From an uncultured Verrucomicrobium sp. (GTDB taxonomy: Bacteria > Verrucomicrobiota > Verrucomicrobiia > Methylacidiphilales > GAS474), in contig CAISZB010000366.1 of NCBI GenBank assembly GCA_903889845.1, positions 1 to 13,561 of the forward strand: a DNA stretch of 13,561 nucleotides. Reading direction: 5' to 3'. Below, in pieces: positions 1 through 7,760 of the stretch; the stretch's first letter is position 1; every line of letters begins with the position of its first letter. Both the position numbers and the translations under genes were made by a program. The notes beneath the pieces were generated by a model, which worked only from the letters and a program-made list of their open reading frames with translations, was not told where the DNA came from and did not search any database.

Positions 1-18
1 ATCTCCTTCGCACTCCTT

Positions 19-273
19 ATGAGCGTGAAGCCGACCTCCTCTCCGGTCGCCCCCGCGCCCCTGCTCCAGGACCGGATGCAGCGGGCCGCTCGGATCGTCG
101 GCGCGCCGGGGAATTACAAAGTCTGCGAGGGGTGCGAGTCGATCCTCTCGCGCAACGTCGCCACCTGCCCCACGTGCCGGGGCTACCGCTTCGACTCCGA
201 CTTCGGTCGCGTGATCACCCATGCGAATGACCTCGCTTCCCGCCCTCCGGTGACGATCCTTTGGGAAGACTGA
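19..273 (+). CDS. Small zinc-ribbon protein, function unknown
   Basis: The 84-residue product has a four-cysteine arrangement, CEGC at residues 36-39 and CPTC at 50-53 (C-x2-C-x10-C-x2-C), typical of a structural zinc ribbon. A GYRFD segment follows directly. The first 20 or so residues are Pro/Ala-rich and probably disordered. No signal peptide or membrane segment is visible, so it is probably cytoplasmic. I associate short proteins of this type with Verrucomicrobiota from memory, but I know of no assigned function. The frame stays open upstream to the window edge, so the true start could lie outside; ATG at 19 is preceded by CTCCTT, not by a Shine-Dalgarno sequence. A terminator-like inverted repeat begins 20 bases after its stop, and the flagellar genes have their own likely promoter, so a shared transcript is not implied. 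Confidence 0.72.
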   Translation: MSVKPTSSPVAPAPLLQDRMQRAARIVGAPGNYKVCEGCESILSRNVATCPTCRGYRFDSDFGRVITHANDLASRPPVTILWED

Positions 274-292
274 AGGTGGGGAATCGCGGGCC

Positions 293-334
293 AAAATTCC
301 TTTAAAAAGAGTCGGGAAGAAGGGAAGGAATTTT
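293..334 (+). terminator. Candidate terminator or regulatory dyad after the zinc-ribbon gene
   Basis: A perfect 10-base inverted repeat, AAAATTCCTT (293-302) and AAGGAATTTT (325-334), is separated by 22 bases, and the right arm runs into six T residues. It begins 20 bases after the stop of the zinc-ribbon gene. The T-run suits a Rho-independent terminator, but the stem is AT-rich and the loop long, so it would be weak. It is also centred about 150 bases upstream of the sigma-54-like promoter, a distance compatible with an activator-binding dyad. The two readings cannot be separated from sequence. Confidence 0.3.
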
Positions 335-464
335 TTGCCGATTACAGGAAAGGAAAAAACTTCCTCTTTCTGGCGATTTGAAGCTGAAAAAGCGTCTAAA
401 ATAAAAGTTTTTTCTTTTGTAATTTGCTCCATGAAAATGAGTTATATGTATATTGCGTCGGCGG

Positions 465-480
465 TGGCATAGGGTTTGCT
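465..480 (+). promoter_or_regulatory. Sigma-54 (RpoN) -24/-12 promoter for the flagellar operon
   Basis: The sequence TGGCATAGGGTTTGCT matches the sigma-54 consensus TGGCACG-N4-TTGCW at 10 of 12 defined positions, with GG and GC separated by exactly ten bases as the family requires. It is the only good match in the gap. Transcription would start about 12 bases after the GC, near 490, leaving roughly six bases before the flgB ATG at 496. Sigma-54 control of rod and hook genes is established in several flagellated bacteria and needs an AAA+ enhancer-binding activator. No such activator gene is in this window. Confidence 0.68.
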
Positions 481-495
481 AACTAATCTGCAACC

Positions 496-894
496 ATGAG
501 TGACGGAGTCGGACAGATCTTCAACGATCCCACCCTTTCCAGCCTGAAACTGACGCTTCAGGCGAGTTCGGCGCGGGAATTGGCGTTGGCCAGCAACGTC
601 GCCAACGTCAACACGCCCGGATACAAGCGGATCGACCTCACTTCCTCCTTCCAGTCCGACCTTTCGAGCGCGCTGAAGAGCCTCGATTCCGGGACGGCCC
701 TCACCTCCGCGCCGAAGCCCGCCTGGGACACGGCCGAAATGCAGAACCCGGCCCGCTACGACGGGAACACGGTGAACCTCGACCAGGAAGTCACGGAGAT
801 GATGAAGAACAGCAGCGACCACAATTTCAGCTCGAAGATCCTTGCTCTCAAATACTCGGCCTTGAAGGAGGCCATCACAGGCCAGATCACCTGA
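496..894 (+). CDS. flgB: Flagellar proximal rod protein FlgB
   Basis: FlgB forms the most proximal part of the flagellar rod on top of the MS ring and is exported by the flagellar type III system without a cleaved signal. The 132-residue product has the rod/hook family N-terminal signature SNVANVNTPGYKR at residues 33-45. It also has the FlgB C-terminal pattern, with DGNTVNLDQEVTEMM at 90-104 followed by a helical end with SSKILALKYSALKEAI. Length is normal for FlgB. The ATG at 496 has no Shine-Dalgarno sequence (CTGCAACC before it) and lies only about six bases after the expected sigma-54 transcription start, so translation may begin on a nearly leaderless mRNA. It is the first gene of the flagellar run and is followed by flgC after 36 bases. 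Confidence 0.95.
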   Translation: MSDGVGQIFNDPTLSSLKLTLQASSARELALASNVANVNTPGYKRIDLTSSFQSDLSSALKSLDSGTALTSAPKPAWDTAEMQNPARYDGNTVNLDQEVTEMMKNSSDHNFSSKILALKYSALKEAITGQIT

Positions 895-930
895 TTCGTC
901 GCAACCCTGCACCGAAGAGCCCAAACCACC

Positions 931-1350
931 ATGGCGAACCTGATCCCCGCGATCGACATCAGCTCCAGCGGCCTCCAGGCCGAGCGGACCCGCCTGGAAG
1001 TGGTGGCCTCGAACATCACCAATTCCCAGACGACGCGCGGCCCCGACGGGCGGCCCTACACGCGGAAGGAAGTCATCTTCTCCCCCCTCGTCGATCAGGC
1101 CGGGGCCTCGTCGAAGCTGTCCGGCGTCCGCGTCTCCAAGATCGTCGACGACCCCAGCCCCGGCCAGAAGGTCTACATGCCCGGCCACCCGCACGCCGAC
1201 GCGAAGGGCTTCGTCACCATGCCGAACGTCAACATCGTCGACGAGATGGTCGACATGATGACCTCGACCCGCACCTACGAGGCGAACCTCGAAGTCATCA
1301 AGAATGCCCGCCAGATGGTCACCGAGGCCCTCGGCATCGCCGAGGCATAA
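931..1350 (+). CDS. flgC: Flagellar proximal rod protein FlgC
   Basis: FlgC is a proximal rod subunit placed with FlgB and FlgF between the MS ring and the distal rod. The 139-residue product carries the rod-family N-terminal helix with the SSSGLQAERTRLEVVASNIT block (residues 11-30). It also has the typical FlgC sequence YTRKEVIFSPL near residue 43. The C-terminal half has the diagnostic GHPHADAKGFVTMPNVNIV stretch near 85-103, then VDEMVDMMTSTRTYEANLEV. Length is normal. No Shine-Dalgarno sequence is visible; the leader AAACCACC is C/A-rich. It lies between flgB and fliE, the usual flgBC-fliE order. Confidence 0.96.
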   Translation: MANLIPAIDISSSGLQAERTRLEVVASNITNSQTTRGPDGRPYTRKEVIFSPLVDQAGASSKLSGVRVSKIVDDPSPGQKVYMPGHPHADAKGFVTMPNVNIVDEMVDMMTSTRTYEANLEVIKNARQMVTEALGIAEA

Positions 1351-1374
1351 TCTTTTACCTGACGCCAACGCCAA

Positions 1375-1809
1375 ATGGACTTCGTCTCCGCCCTCTCCGC
1401 CGTATCGGGCTCCACGCCTTCGGTCTCGGGTTCGGCCCCCTCCGGCGCCGTCGCGGGGAGTCAGCTCCTCCACCAGGGGAACGGGATGACGTTCTCCTTC
1501 GAGCTGCCGAAGCCCGTCGAGGGGGCGGCGCCCGCGCAGGGCGCTTCCGAGGTCGCCGGGTCGGCGGCCGCGACGGGCGCCCTTTCCAGCGCCGACGGCG
1601 GCGGCTCGATCGTCCGCATGATCAGCCAGGTGAACGACTACCAGGCCACCGCCGGGGCGAAGATCCGCGACGTGCTGATGGGCGGCAAGACGACGGTCGA
1701 CGAGGCGATGGTCGCCACGCAGGAGTCGGGCGTCGCCTTCAAGCTCCTCGCCGAGGTGCGGAACAAGGCCGTCGACTCCTACCAGTCGATCATGCAGATG
1801 CAGATTTGA
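1375..1809 (+). CDS. fliE: Flagellar hook-basal body adaptor FliE
   Basis: FliE joins the MS ring (FliF) to the rod and is an early substrate of the export apparatus. The 144-residue product has the FliE core at its C-terminal end: DYQATAGAKIRDVLMGGKT at residues 88-106, VDEAMVATQESGVAFKLLAE at 108-127, and the conserved VRNKAVDSYQSIMQMQI terminus at 128-144. The first 75 or so residues are Gly/Ala/Ser/Pro-rich and probably disordered, making the protein longer than the usual 100-110 residues. The overlapping + frame at 1304-1489 is a GC-driven shadow. There is no Shine-Dalgarno sequence before ATG 1375. The following gap to fliF (1810-1868) is purine-rich. Confidence 0.94.
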   Translation: MDFVSALSAVSGSTPSVSGSAPSGAVAGSQLLHQGNGMTFSFELPKPVEGAAPAQGASEVAGSAAATGALSSADGGGSIVRMISQVNDYQATAGAKIRDVLMGGKTTVDEAMVATQESGVAFKLLAEVRNKAVDSYQSIMQMQI

Positions 1810-1868
1810 AGCAGGGAAGCCAAGGCAAAGAGAAGAGAAAAGACACCGAAGAGTAAGGAAACCCATCG

Positions 1869-3470
1869 ATGAACGAATTTTTCAAGAACGTGCAGCAGAT
1901 CTGGAACGGCATCCCGGCCAATCGCCGCATCCCGATCCTCGTCGCGGCGGCGGTCATCATCGTCGCGCTGACGACGGTCGTCATCGTCTCGGCGAACAAG
2001 CCGAAGATGGACGTCCTCTTCGGCGGGATGCAGGTCACGGAAGCCGCGAAGGTCGTCGATTTCCTCAAGCAGAAGAAGATCCGCTACGAGCTGGCCGACC
2101 AGGGCCGCACCGTCCGCGTCCCCTCCGAGGAGGTCGACGGGCTCCGCCTGGGCCTCGCCGAGGCGGGGGTGCCCCGCGCCGACGACACGGCGGGCGGCGC
2201 CGGCTTCGAGCTCTTCGACAAGCCCAGCTTCGGCATGCCCGACTTCATGCAGAAGGCCAACTACAACCGCGCCATCCAGGGCGAGTTGGCCCGGACCATC
2301 CGCCACATGGACGACGTGGAGCAGGCCCGCGTCATGATCGTCACGCCGGAGCAGCGCCTCTTCCAGAAGGACCAGAAAGAGGCGAAGGCCTCCGTCTTCC
2401 TCCTCCTGAAGTCGGGCCACACCCTGGGCCTCAACCAGATCAAGGCGATCCAGTTCCTCGTCTCGAACAGCGTCGAGGGGCTCCAGCCCAGCCACGTCAG
2501 CATCATCGATTCGACGGGGAAGTCCCTCATCGAGAACGACGAGGGGAACACCGTCGGGGCGATGACGAACACCCAGCTCGCCGCGAAGAAGGCCTACGAG
2601 GACTACCTCCGCCAGAAGGTCCAGGCGATGCTCGACCAGACCCTCGGCCTCAACCAGTCCTCGGTCCAGATCTCGGCCGACCTCAACTTCGATTCCGTCC
2701 AGCAGACCTCGGAGCACTTCGACCCGAAGAGCCAGGTGGTCAACAACGAGACCATCTCCAACGAATCGACCCACAGCAAGACTTCCGGCACCGAGGCGAC
2801 GGTGGGGAGCAAGACCGGGACCGAGCAGAACCAGGACACCGGCAAGACCGCCAACGAGAGCGACGCGACGAAGGAGAGCCAGCAGAACCATTACAGCATC
2901 GACCGCACCGTCCAGAGCACCTCGCGCGCCGTCGGCGTGCCGACCCGGATCACCGCCGCCGTTTTCGTCAACGTCCGCAAGACCGGCGCCGGGGCCGCCC
3001 AGACCGTCACTCCCCGGACGCCGCAGGAGATCCAGAAGCTGACCGAGATGGTCCAGGAAGCCATCGGCTTCGTCCAGACCTCCGACCGCAAGGACTCCGT
3101 CAGCGTCCAGGAGACCGAGTTCAGCCCGATGTTCGAGGAAATCCCGATCGAGCCCGCCAAGACCGTCCTGGGCCTGAAGGAGGAATGGCTCGGCTACGTC
3201 AGCCAGGGCATCCTGGTCCTCCTCGCCTTCCTCGTCCTCCTCTACCTGCGCGGCATGTTGAAGACCTCCTCCGGCTTCGAGAACGACACCTCGGGCGAGT
3301 TCTCCAGCATCCTGAACCGCTACAAGAAGATGGCCGACGACGCCCTCGCCGAGGCCGACGAGCAGCGCGTGGCGCCCAACGCCCTTTCCGCCGACGAATT
3401 GGGCAAGCTGATCCGGGACAATCCGGGCAACACGTCGCAGGCCATCAAGGTCTGGATGATGCGCAACTGA
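1869..3470 (+). CDS. fliF: Flagellar MS-ring protein FliF
   Basis: FliF assembles the MS ring in the inner membrane, the base on which rod, export gate and C-ring are built. The 533-residue product has a first membrane segment at about residues 21-41 and a second at about 444-460. Between them is the periplasmic ring-building region of the YscJ/FliF family, including LFGGMQVTEAAKVVDFLKQK and ARVMIVTPEQRLFQ. A Ser/Thr/Gln/Asn-rich stretch at about 285-365 corresponds to the variable region before the beta-collar. The cytoplasmic tail ends with ALSADELGKLIRDNPG near 505-520, the position of the FliG-binding helices. Length is close to the family norm of about 550. A modest AAGGAA lies some 12 bases upstream of ATG 1869. 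fliG follows after 41 bases. Confidence 0.97.
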   Translation: MNEFFKNVQQIWNGIPANRRIPILVAAAVIIVALTTVVIVSANKPKMDVLFGGMQVTEAAKVVDFLKQKKIRYELADQGRTVRVPSEEVDGLRLGLAEAGVPRADDTAGGAGFELFDKPSFGMPDFMQKANYNRAIQGELARTIRHMDDVEQARVMIVTPEQRLFQKDQKEAKASVFLLLKSGHTLGLNQIKAIQFLVSNSVEGLQPSHVSIIDSTGKSLIENDEGNTVGAMTNTQLAAKKAYEDYLRQKVQAMLDQTLGLNQSSVQISADLNFDSVQQTSEHFDPKSQVVNNETISNESTHSKTSGTEATVGSKTGTEQNQDTGKTANESDATKESQQNHYSIDRTVQSTSRAVGVPTRITAAVFVNVRKTGAGAAQTVTPRTPQEIQKLTEMVQEAIGFVQTSDRKDSVSVQETEFSPMFEEIPIEPAKTVLGLKEEWLGYVSQGILVLLAFLVLLYLRGMLKTSSGFENDTSGEFSSILNRYKKMADDALAEADEQRVAPNALSADELGKLIRDNPGNTSQAIKVWMMRN

Positions 3471-3511
3471 TGGGATAGACTTTCCCAAGTCTCAACCGAA
3501 GGAAAACCATT

Positions 3512-4600
3512 ATGGCCGCCGCCACCGACAACGCCCCGACAAAAGCCCTCGCCGTTCCCGGCGCCAAACCGGGCGCCACCGATGCCGTCGATCCCCTGCG
3601 CGGGTGGTCGAAGAAGCAGCGCCTCGCCGCGCTCCTCGTCGTCCTCGGGAAGGACCTGGCGGCCCAGATCCTCAACGATTTCGACGAGCGGGACGTCGAG
3701 GAAGTCACGACCGAAATGGCCCGGATCGACTTCGTCCCCGTCGAGACGCAGAAGGCCCTCCTCAAGGAATTCACCACCGTCGCGGTCGACGCCGTCGCCT
3801 CGGCGGCGGGCGGCCCGCAGTTCGCGAAGGACGTGCTGGAGCGCTCCATCGGCAGCTTCAAGGCGAACGAGCTGATCAACCGCATCGCGCCGAACAAGGC
3901 CCGCAACGTCGATATCACCGTCCTGCGCGACATCCAGCCCCGGCAGCTCATCAACCTCCTCCGCAAGGAGCAGATCCAGACCTGGGCCCTCGTCCTCTCC
4001 TACCTCGACCCCGCCCGCTGCGCCGAGGTCCTCTCCCTCCTCAACGCCGACATCCGCACCGACATCGTCGAGCGGATCGCCACCATGGAGCCGACCTCCT
4101 CCGAGGTCGTCGAGCAGATCCTCAACCACATCAAGCGCCGCGTGGCGCTGAAGAACACCCTTTCGGTCACCAGCTCCGGCGGCGCCCGCATCCTGGCGGA
4201 AGTCATCAACGCCCTGGAGGACTCCATCTCGAAGCAGGTCCTCTCCGGCCTGGAGGAACGCAATCCCGATTTGGCGAAGAACATCCAGAAACTCCTCTTC
4301 GTCTTCGAGGACATCGGCGACATGGACAAGCAGACCCTCGCCCGCATCCTGCGCGAGGTCGATTACCACCAGCTCGCCGTGGCCCTCAAGACGGCCTCGG
4401 AACGGCTCAAGGCGTCCGTCCTCAACAGCCTCTCGAAGAGGGCCGCCGAGGGCCTCCAGGAAGAAATCCAATACATGCCGCCCGTCCGCCTCACCGACGT
4501 CGAGGAGGCGCAGGAGAAGATCATCGAGGTCGTCCGCGAACTCGAGGCCAACGGCGAAATCACCGTCAGCAAGGGCGGCGGTCGCAACGAACTCGTCTGA
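3512..4600 (+). CDS. fliG: Flagellar motor switch protein FliG
   Basis: FliG is the rotor protein of the C-ring; it binds FliF and FliM and contacts the stator to produce torque. The 362-residue product carries an N-terminal extension of about 29 residues relative to E. coli FliG. By family alignment the charged torque residues of E. coli (K264, R281, D288/D289, R297) correspond to K293, R310, E317/E318 and R326, so all charges are kept. The middle-domain EHPQ motif involved in FliM binding reads EQIQ at 153-156. The C-terminal part has LLFVFEDI, then LSKRAAEGLQEEIQYMPPVR and LTDVEEAQEKI. A good AAGGA (3499-3503) lies 8 bases before ATG 3512. It sits between fliF and fliH as in most fla operons. 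Confidence 0.97.
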   Translation: MAAATDNAPTKALAVPGAKPGATDAVDPLRGWSKKQRLAALLVVLGKDLAAQILNDFDERDVEEVTTEMARIDFVPVETQKALLKEFTTVAVDAVASAAGGPQFAKDVLERSIGSFKANELINRIAPNKARNVDITVLRDIQPRQLINLLRKEQIQTWALVLSYLDPARCAEVLSLLNADIRTDIVERIATMEPTSSEVVEQILNHIKRRVALKNTLSVTSSGGARILAEVINALEDSISKQVLSGLEERNPDLAKNIQKLLFVFEDIGDMDKQTLARILREVDYHQLAVALKTASERLKASVLNSLSKRAAEGLQEEIQYMPPVRLTDVEEAQEKIIEVVRELEANGEITVSKGGGRNELV

Positions 4601-4646
4601 CGCGCGTCATTCCTTAGAGTCTTAACAACCCTTCCGCACCCCGGCC

Positions 4647-5273
4647 ATGAGCACCAACACCTTCCAGGTCACCGTCCCCTTCGCGGTCGACTGCATCAAG
4701 GTGCGCCGTCTCCGGCCCATCCCGCTGATCGAGGTGGAGTCGGTCGAGGGGGAGGGGCGGGCCGCCGACGACTCCCCGGTCTACGAGACCCTCTACGACG
4801 GTTCCTACGAGGCGGGCGTCCGCGCCGGGCGCCAGCAGGTCCTCAAGGAGCTGGCCGCCGCCCGCGCCGCGGAGTCCCGCTCCGTCCAGGCCGTCCTCGC
4901 GCAGCTCGACGCCGTGATGGATCAGCTGATCCGGACCGCCGAGGGCCATTTCCCCGAACTGCTCGTCGCCGCCCTCGGACGGGTCTTCCGGGAACACGAT
5001 TTCAACCAGGAGGAGATGAGCGGCGAAGTCGTCTCCCTCCTCCAGGAAGTGCAGCAGGCCCAGGCCGTCAGCATCGAGGTCGCGCCCGACGCCCTCTCCC
5101 TCCTCCAGGGCCGCGTCGAGAAGCTCGACCTCTCCCTCCAGACCGGGCGGATCCAGTGGAAGGCCAATGCCGACCTGCAGCGCGGGGAATACCTGATCCA
5201 AACCGATCTGGGCGTGGTCGACGGGCGTCGCCACACGAAGCTCTCCCAGGTCCGCGTGGCACTCGAAGGATAA
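4647..5273 (+). CDS. fliH: Flagellar export ATPase regulator FliH
   Basis: FliH holds and restrains the export ATPase FliI and docks it at the C-ring through FliN. The 208-residue product has YDGSYEAGVRAGRQQVLKEL (residues 50-69), the usual Gly-spaced region leading into a long helix. The C-terminal domain has GEYLIQTDLGVVDGRRHTKL (180-199), matching the FliH/YscL pattern of Gly-x3-I-x-T-D-x-G followed by a diverse loop. It has no membrane segment and would be cytoplasmic. The length fits the family. No Shine-Dalgarno sequence is seen before ATG 4647 (leader CCGCACCCCGGCC). The gene lies 46 bases after fliG and 6 bases before fliI, the standard fliG-H-I arrangement. Confidence 0.9.
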   Translation: MSTNTFQVTVPFAVDCIKVRRLRPIPLIEVESVEGEGRAADDSPVYETLYDGSYEAGVRAGRQQVLKELAAARAAESRSVQAVLAQLDAVMDQLIRTAEGHFPELLVAALGRVFREHDFNQEEMSGEVVSLLQEVQQAQAVSIEVAPDALSLLQGRVEKLDLSLQTGRIQWKANADLQRGEYLIQTDLGVVDGRRHTKLSQVRVALEG

Positions 5274-5279
5274 CCAGCC

Positions 5280-6632
5280 ATGCTTACTCCCACCTCCTTC
5301 TCCGGCATCGCGGCCCGCACGGGCCGCCTCGTGCGGCAGGCCCGCCCCATCGGCGTGGCGGGCCGGGTGACGAAGGTCGTCGGCCTGACGGTCGAGTCCC
5401 AGGGCCCCCCCGCCGCCCTCGGGGAGGCCTGCTGGATCTACTGCGAGGGGACGCGCCGCCGCCGCCTCGCGGAGGTCGTCGGCTTCCGGGACGGCCGCCT
5501 CCTCCTCATGCCGTGGGAAGGCCTGGAGGGGATCGGCGTCGGGGACAACGTCCAGTCGACCGGCGCGCCGCCGCAGATCCCCGTCGGCCCCGGCGTCCTG
5601 GGGCGGATCATCGATCCTTTGGGGCGTCCCATGGACGACCTCGGCCCGCTTCCCCACGACACGGTCTACGCCCCGCTCGTCCGGGACGTGCCGCCTCCCG
5701 CCCGCCGTCCCCGGATCAAGGACGTCTTCCGCACCGGCGTCCGCGCCATCGACGCCTTCGCCACGACCGGGGCCGGGCAGCGCCTCGGCATCTTCGCCGG
5801 ATCGGGCGTCGGCAAGAGCACCCTCCTGGGCATGATCTGCCGCTACGCCTCGGCCGACATCAACGTCATCGCCCTCATCGGGGAGCGCGGACGGGAAGTC
5901 CTCGAATTCGTCGAGCGCGACCTCGGCCCGGAGGCCCTGAAGCGGAGCGTCGTCATCGTCGCGACCTCGGACCAGCCCGCGTTGGCCCGGATCAAGGCCG
6001 CCTTCACGGCGAACACGATCGCCGCGTGGTTCCGCGCCCAGGGGCGGCACGTCCTCCTGATGATGGATTCCCTCACCCGCCTAGCGATGGCGCAGCGGGA
6101 GGTCGGCCTCGCCGTCGGGGAACCCCCGGCCACGCGCGGCTATCCCCCCTCCGTCTTCGGCCTGATGCCGGTGATCCTGGAACAGGCCGGGTGCCTCGAC
6201 GCCGGGGTCATCACCGGCTTCTACACGATCCTGACCGAGGGCGACGACTGGAACGATCCGGTCAGCGACTGCGCCCGCTCCATCCTCGACGGCCACCTCC
6301 TCCTCACCCGGCGCCTGGCCTCGGAGAACCACTACCCGGCCCTCGACGTCCTGGAGAGCCTCAGCCGCCTCCAGAGCAACCTCATCGACGAGGGGGCCCG
6401 GGACCTGATCGGCCGCGCGCGGCACATCCTCTCCATCCAGCGGCAATACCGGGAACTCGTCGAGATCGGCGCCTACACGCCGGGGAGCAACACGCAGCTC
6501 GACCACGCCCTGGCGGTCTACCCGAAGCTGGTCCAATTTTTGCGGCAGCGCGTCGAGGAATCGGCGACGGTCGAGGAATCGTTCCGCCTCCTCGGTCAAA
6601 TCCTGGGGCATAAGGAGGGCAAGGCCGCATGA
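5280..6632 (+). CDS. fliI: Flagellum-specific export ATPase FliI
   Basis: FliI is the cytoplasmic ATPase of the flagellar type III export apparatus and is related to F1-ATPase beta subunits. The 450-residue product has a Walker A motif GSGVGKST at residues 174-181 and a Walker B strand VLLMMD ending in D263. It also has LIGERGREV, as in F1/T3SS ATPases, and the family motif HYPALDVLESLSR beginning at 351. RGYPPSVFGLMP also matches the T3SS ATPase pattern. Length is normal. A good AAGGA (5266-5270) overlaps the fliH stop and lies 9 bases before ATG 5280. The stop codon overlaps the fliJ start in ATGA (6629-6632), suggesting translational coupling. Confidence 0.98.
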   Translation: MLTPTSFSGIAARTGRLVRQARPIGVAGRVTKVVGLTVESQGPPAALGEACWIYCEGTRRRRLAEVVGFRDGRLLLMPWEGLEGIGVGDNVQSTGAPPQIPVGPGVLGRIIDPLGRPMDDLGPLPHDTVYAPLVRDVPPPARRPRIKDVFRTGVRAIDAFATTGAGQRLGIFAGSGVGKSTLLGMICRYASADINVIALIGERGREVLEFVERDLGPEALKRSVVIVATSDQPALARIKAAFTANTIAAWFRAQGRHVLLMMDSLTRLAMAQREVGLAVGEPPATRGYPPSVFGLMPVILEQAGCLDAGVITGFYTILTEGDDWNDPVSDCARSILDGHLLLTRRLASENHYPALDVLESLSRLQSNLIDEGARDLIGRARHILSIQRQYRELVEIGAYTPGSNTQLDHALAVYPKLVQFLRQRVEESATVEESFRLLGQILGHKEGKAA

Positions 6633-7099
6633 GCGCGCTGAAGGAAAAGCACCGCCCGCTGGAGATCCTCCACCGCCTCCGGGAATACGCCCTGGAGCAG
6701 GAAGAGGTGAAGCTCATGGAGCGCCAGCGCGAGGAACTGGCGCAGCAGGCCCGCTGCCAGGCCTCCCTCGACGCCCTCCGGGACAATTACCGGCACGACG
6801 TGGCCGGAATGAAAGTCTACGAGTATTCCCGCCGCGACGTCTGCATCCGGGAGGCGGGCATCCGCCACAACATGGACATGCGCCACCTCGGCCTCGCCCA
6901 GTTCGCCCGCCGGGAACAGGTGGAGGCGACCCTCCGCGCGAAGGCCAAGGCCGACATGATCGACCGCATCCTCCAGCGCCGCCGGGCCGACGACCTGGCC
7001 GAGCTGGAGCGCCGCGAGCGGAAGGAAAACGACGAGGCGGCCCAGAACCAATTTGTGCAGCACGCCCTTGCGGTCGCCTCCGGGGAGGCGTTAGCTTAG
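6629..7099 (+). CDS. fliJ: Flagellar export chaperone FliJ
   Basis: FliJ is a two-helix coiled-coil stalk that sits in the FliI hexamer and links it to the export gate protein FlhA. The 156-residue product is almost all charged helix, rich in Arg, Glu, Gln and Ala, with no membrane segment. Segments such as LEILHRLREYALEQEEVKLM and ADDLAELERRERKENDE give clear heptad-like spacing. Primary sequence is weakly conserved in this family, so the assignment rests on length, coiled-coil nature and position directly after fliI. A strong AAGGAGG at 6612-6618 lies 10 bases upstream, inside the end of fliI, and the start overlaps the fliI stop by four bases. Confidence 0.9.
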   Translation: MSALKEKHRPLEILHRLREYALEQEEVKLMERQREELAQQARCQASLDALRDNYRHDVAGMKVYEYSRRDVCIREAGIRHNMDMRHLGLAQFARREQVEATLRAKAKADMIDRILQRRRADDLAELERRERKENDEAAQNQFVQHALAVASGEALA

Positions 7100-7112
7100 G
7101 CTTAGGACGTTT

Positions 7113-7745
7113 ATGGCCATGGCCCCCATCATCATCTCCGTCGCCGCCGGCCTGGGCATGATCTTCGGCCTCCTGGGAGGCGTCTTCATCAGCCTTTCCA
7201 AGGTGGTGCTCCCCGCGCCGCCCCACGTCCACCACATGAGCTTCACCGACGCCGCCCCCGCGGTGCCGAAGACCTTCGAGGATGTCTCGAAGGTCGCCTC
7301 GGAGCTCGACTCCTGGCGCCGGGACCTCAACGAGAAGAACGAAAAGGCCCTGGCCCTCGACGCCGAGCTGGCCCGCCGGGAGGAGATCATCCGCGCGGAA
7401 CGCGAGGCCCTGGACAAGGAGAAGGAGCGCCTGGCCCAGGTGCAGAAGGACATGGAGGCCCGGCTCATCAAGATCCAGGCGAACGAGCAGCCCCGGCTGG
7501 AGGAACTGTCCTCCCTCTACAAGACGATGAAGCCGGACAGCGCCGTCGACCTCATGCGGGCGCTCCCCTCCGAGCAGGTCACGAAGATTCTCACGGTCAT
7601 GGATCGCAAGATCCAAGCCAAGCTCCTCAGCCTCTGGGTGCAGAAGTACCCCGAGGACAAGGTGGCCGTCGCCCAAATCACCAACGACCTCGTCAGGACG
7701 ACGACGGACAGTACTTCCGATGGATCGGGTTCCCCCACCCCGTAA
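7113..7745 (+). CDS. Membrane-anchored YlxF/MotE-like flagellar protein
   Basis: The 210-residue product has one N-terminal membrane segment (about residues 4-28), a long charged coiled coil (about 55-130), and a small helical domain at about 131-180 with YKTMKPDSAVDLMRALPSEQ followed by VTKILTVMDRKIQAKLLSLW. This last part matches the MgtE-intracellular-N/MotE-like domain in pattern. In Bacillus, ylxF occupies exactly this slot between fliJ and fliK; in rhizobia, MotE is a chaperone for the motility protein MotC. Its exact role here is not established; a membrane-anchored structural or chaperone role near the export apparatus or stator is an inference. ATG 7113 is preferred to ATG 7119 because AGGA lies 5 bases before it. 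The Ser/Thr-rich tail is probably disordered. Confidence 0.78.
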   Translation: MAMAPIIISVAAGLGMIFGLLGGVFISLSKVVLPAPPHVHHMSFTDAAPAVPKTFEDVSKVASELDSWRRDLNEKNEKALALDAELARREEIIRAEREALDKEKERLAQVQKDMEARLIKIQANEQPRLEELSSLYKTMKPDSAVDLMRALPSEQVTKILTVMDRKIQAKLLSLWVQKYPEDKVAVAQITNDLVRTTTDSTSDGSGSPTP

Positions 7746-7760
7746 CCATTAGGAGTACTC

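Larger units (their letters stand above)
274..495. other. AT-rich intergenic region before the flagellar operon
   Basis: This 222-base gap is clearly richer in A and T than the coding DNA around it, with runs such as GGAATTTTTT, AATAAAAG and TTTTTTCTTTTG that would favour curved DNA. It holds an inverted repeat (293-334) and a sigma-54-like promoter (465-480). A smaller imperfect dyad, AGGAA-AAAAC-TTCCT, lies near 350-365. No convincing ORF or small-RNA structure was seen. AT-rich, bendable DNA upstream of a sigma-54 promoter is where enhancer-binding activators usually bind, but no named activator site can be recognised. Confidence 0.6.

Noticed and set aside
442..1866. Long minus-strand ORF of 474 codons opposite flgB, flgC and fliE
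   Set aside because: It mirrors the codon bias of clear flagellar genes on the + strand; its product is Gly/Arg/Asp/Val-rich with no recognisable domain. The same holds for the minus-strand ORFs at 1779-3488, 3320-4471, 4614-6050 and 12424-13329.
5156..6613. 485-codon + frame overlapping fliI
   Set aside because: It is Arg/Pro/Gly-rich with no domain; fliI with its Walker motifs occupies the real frame.
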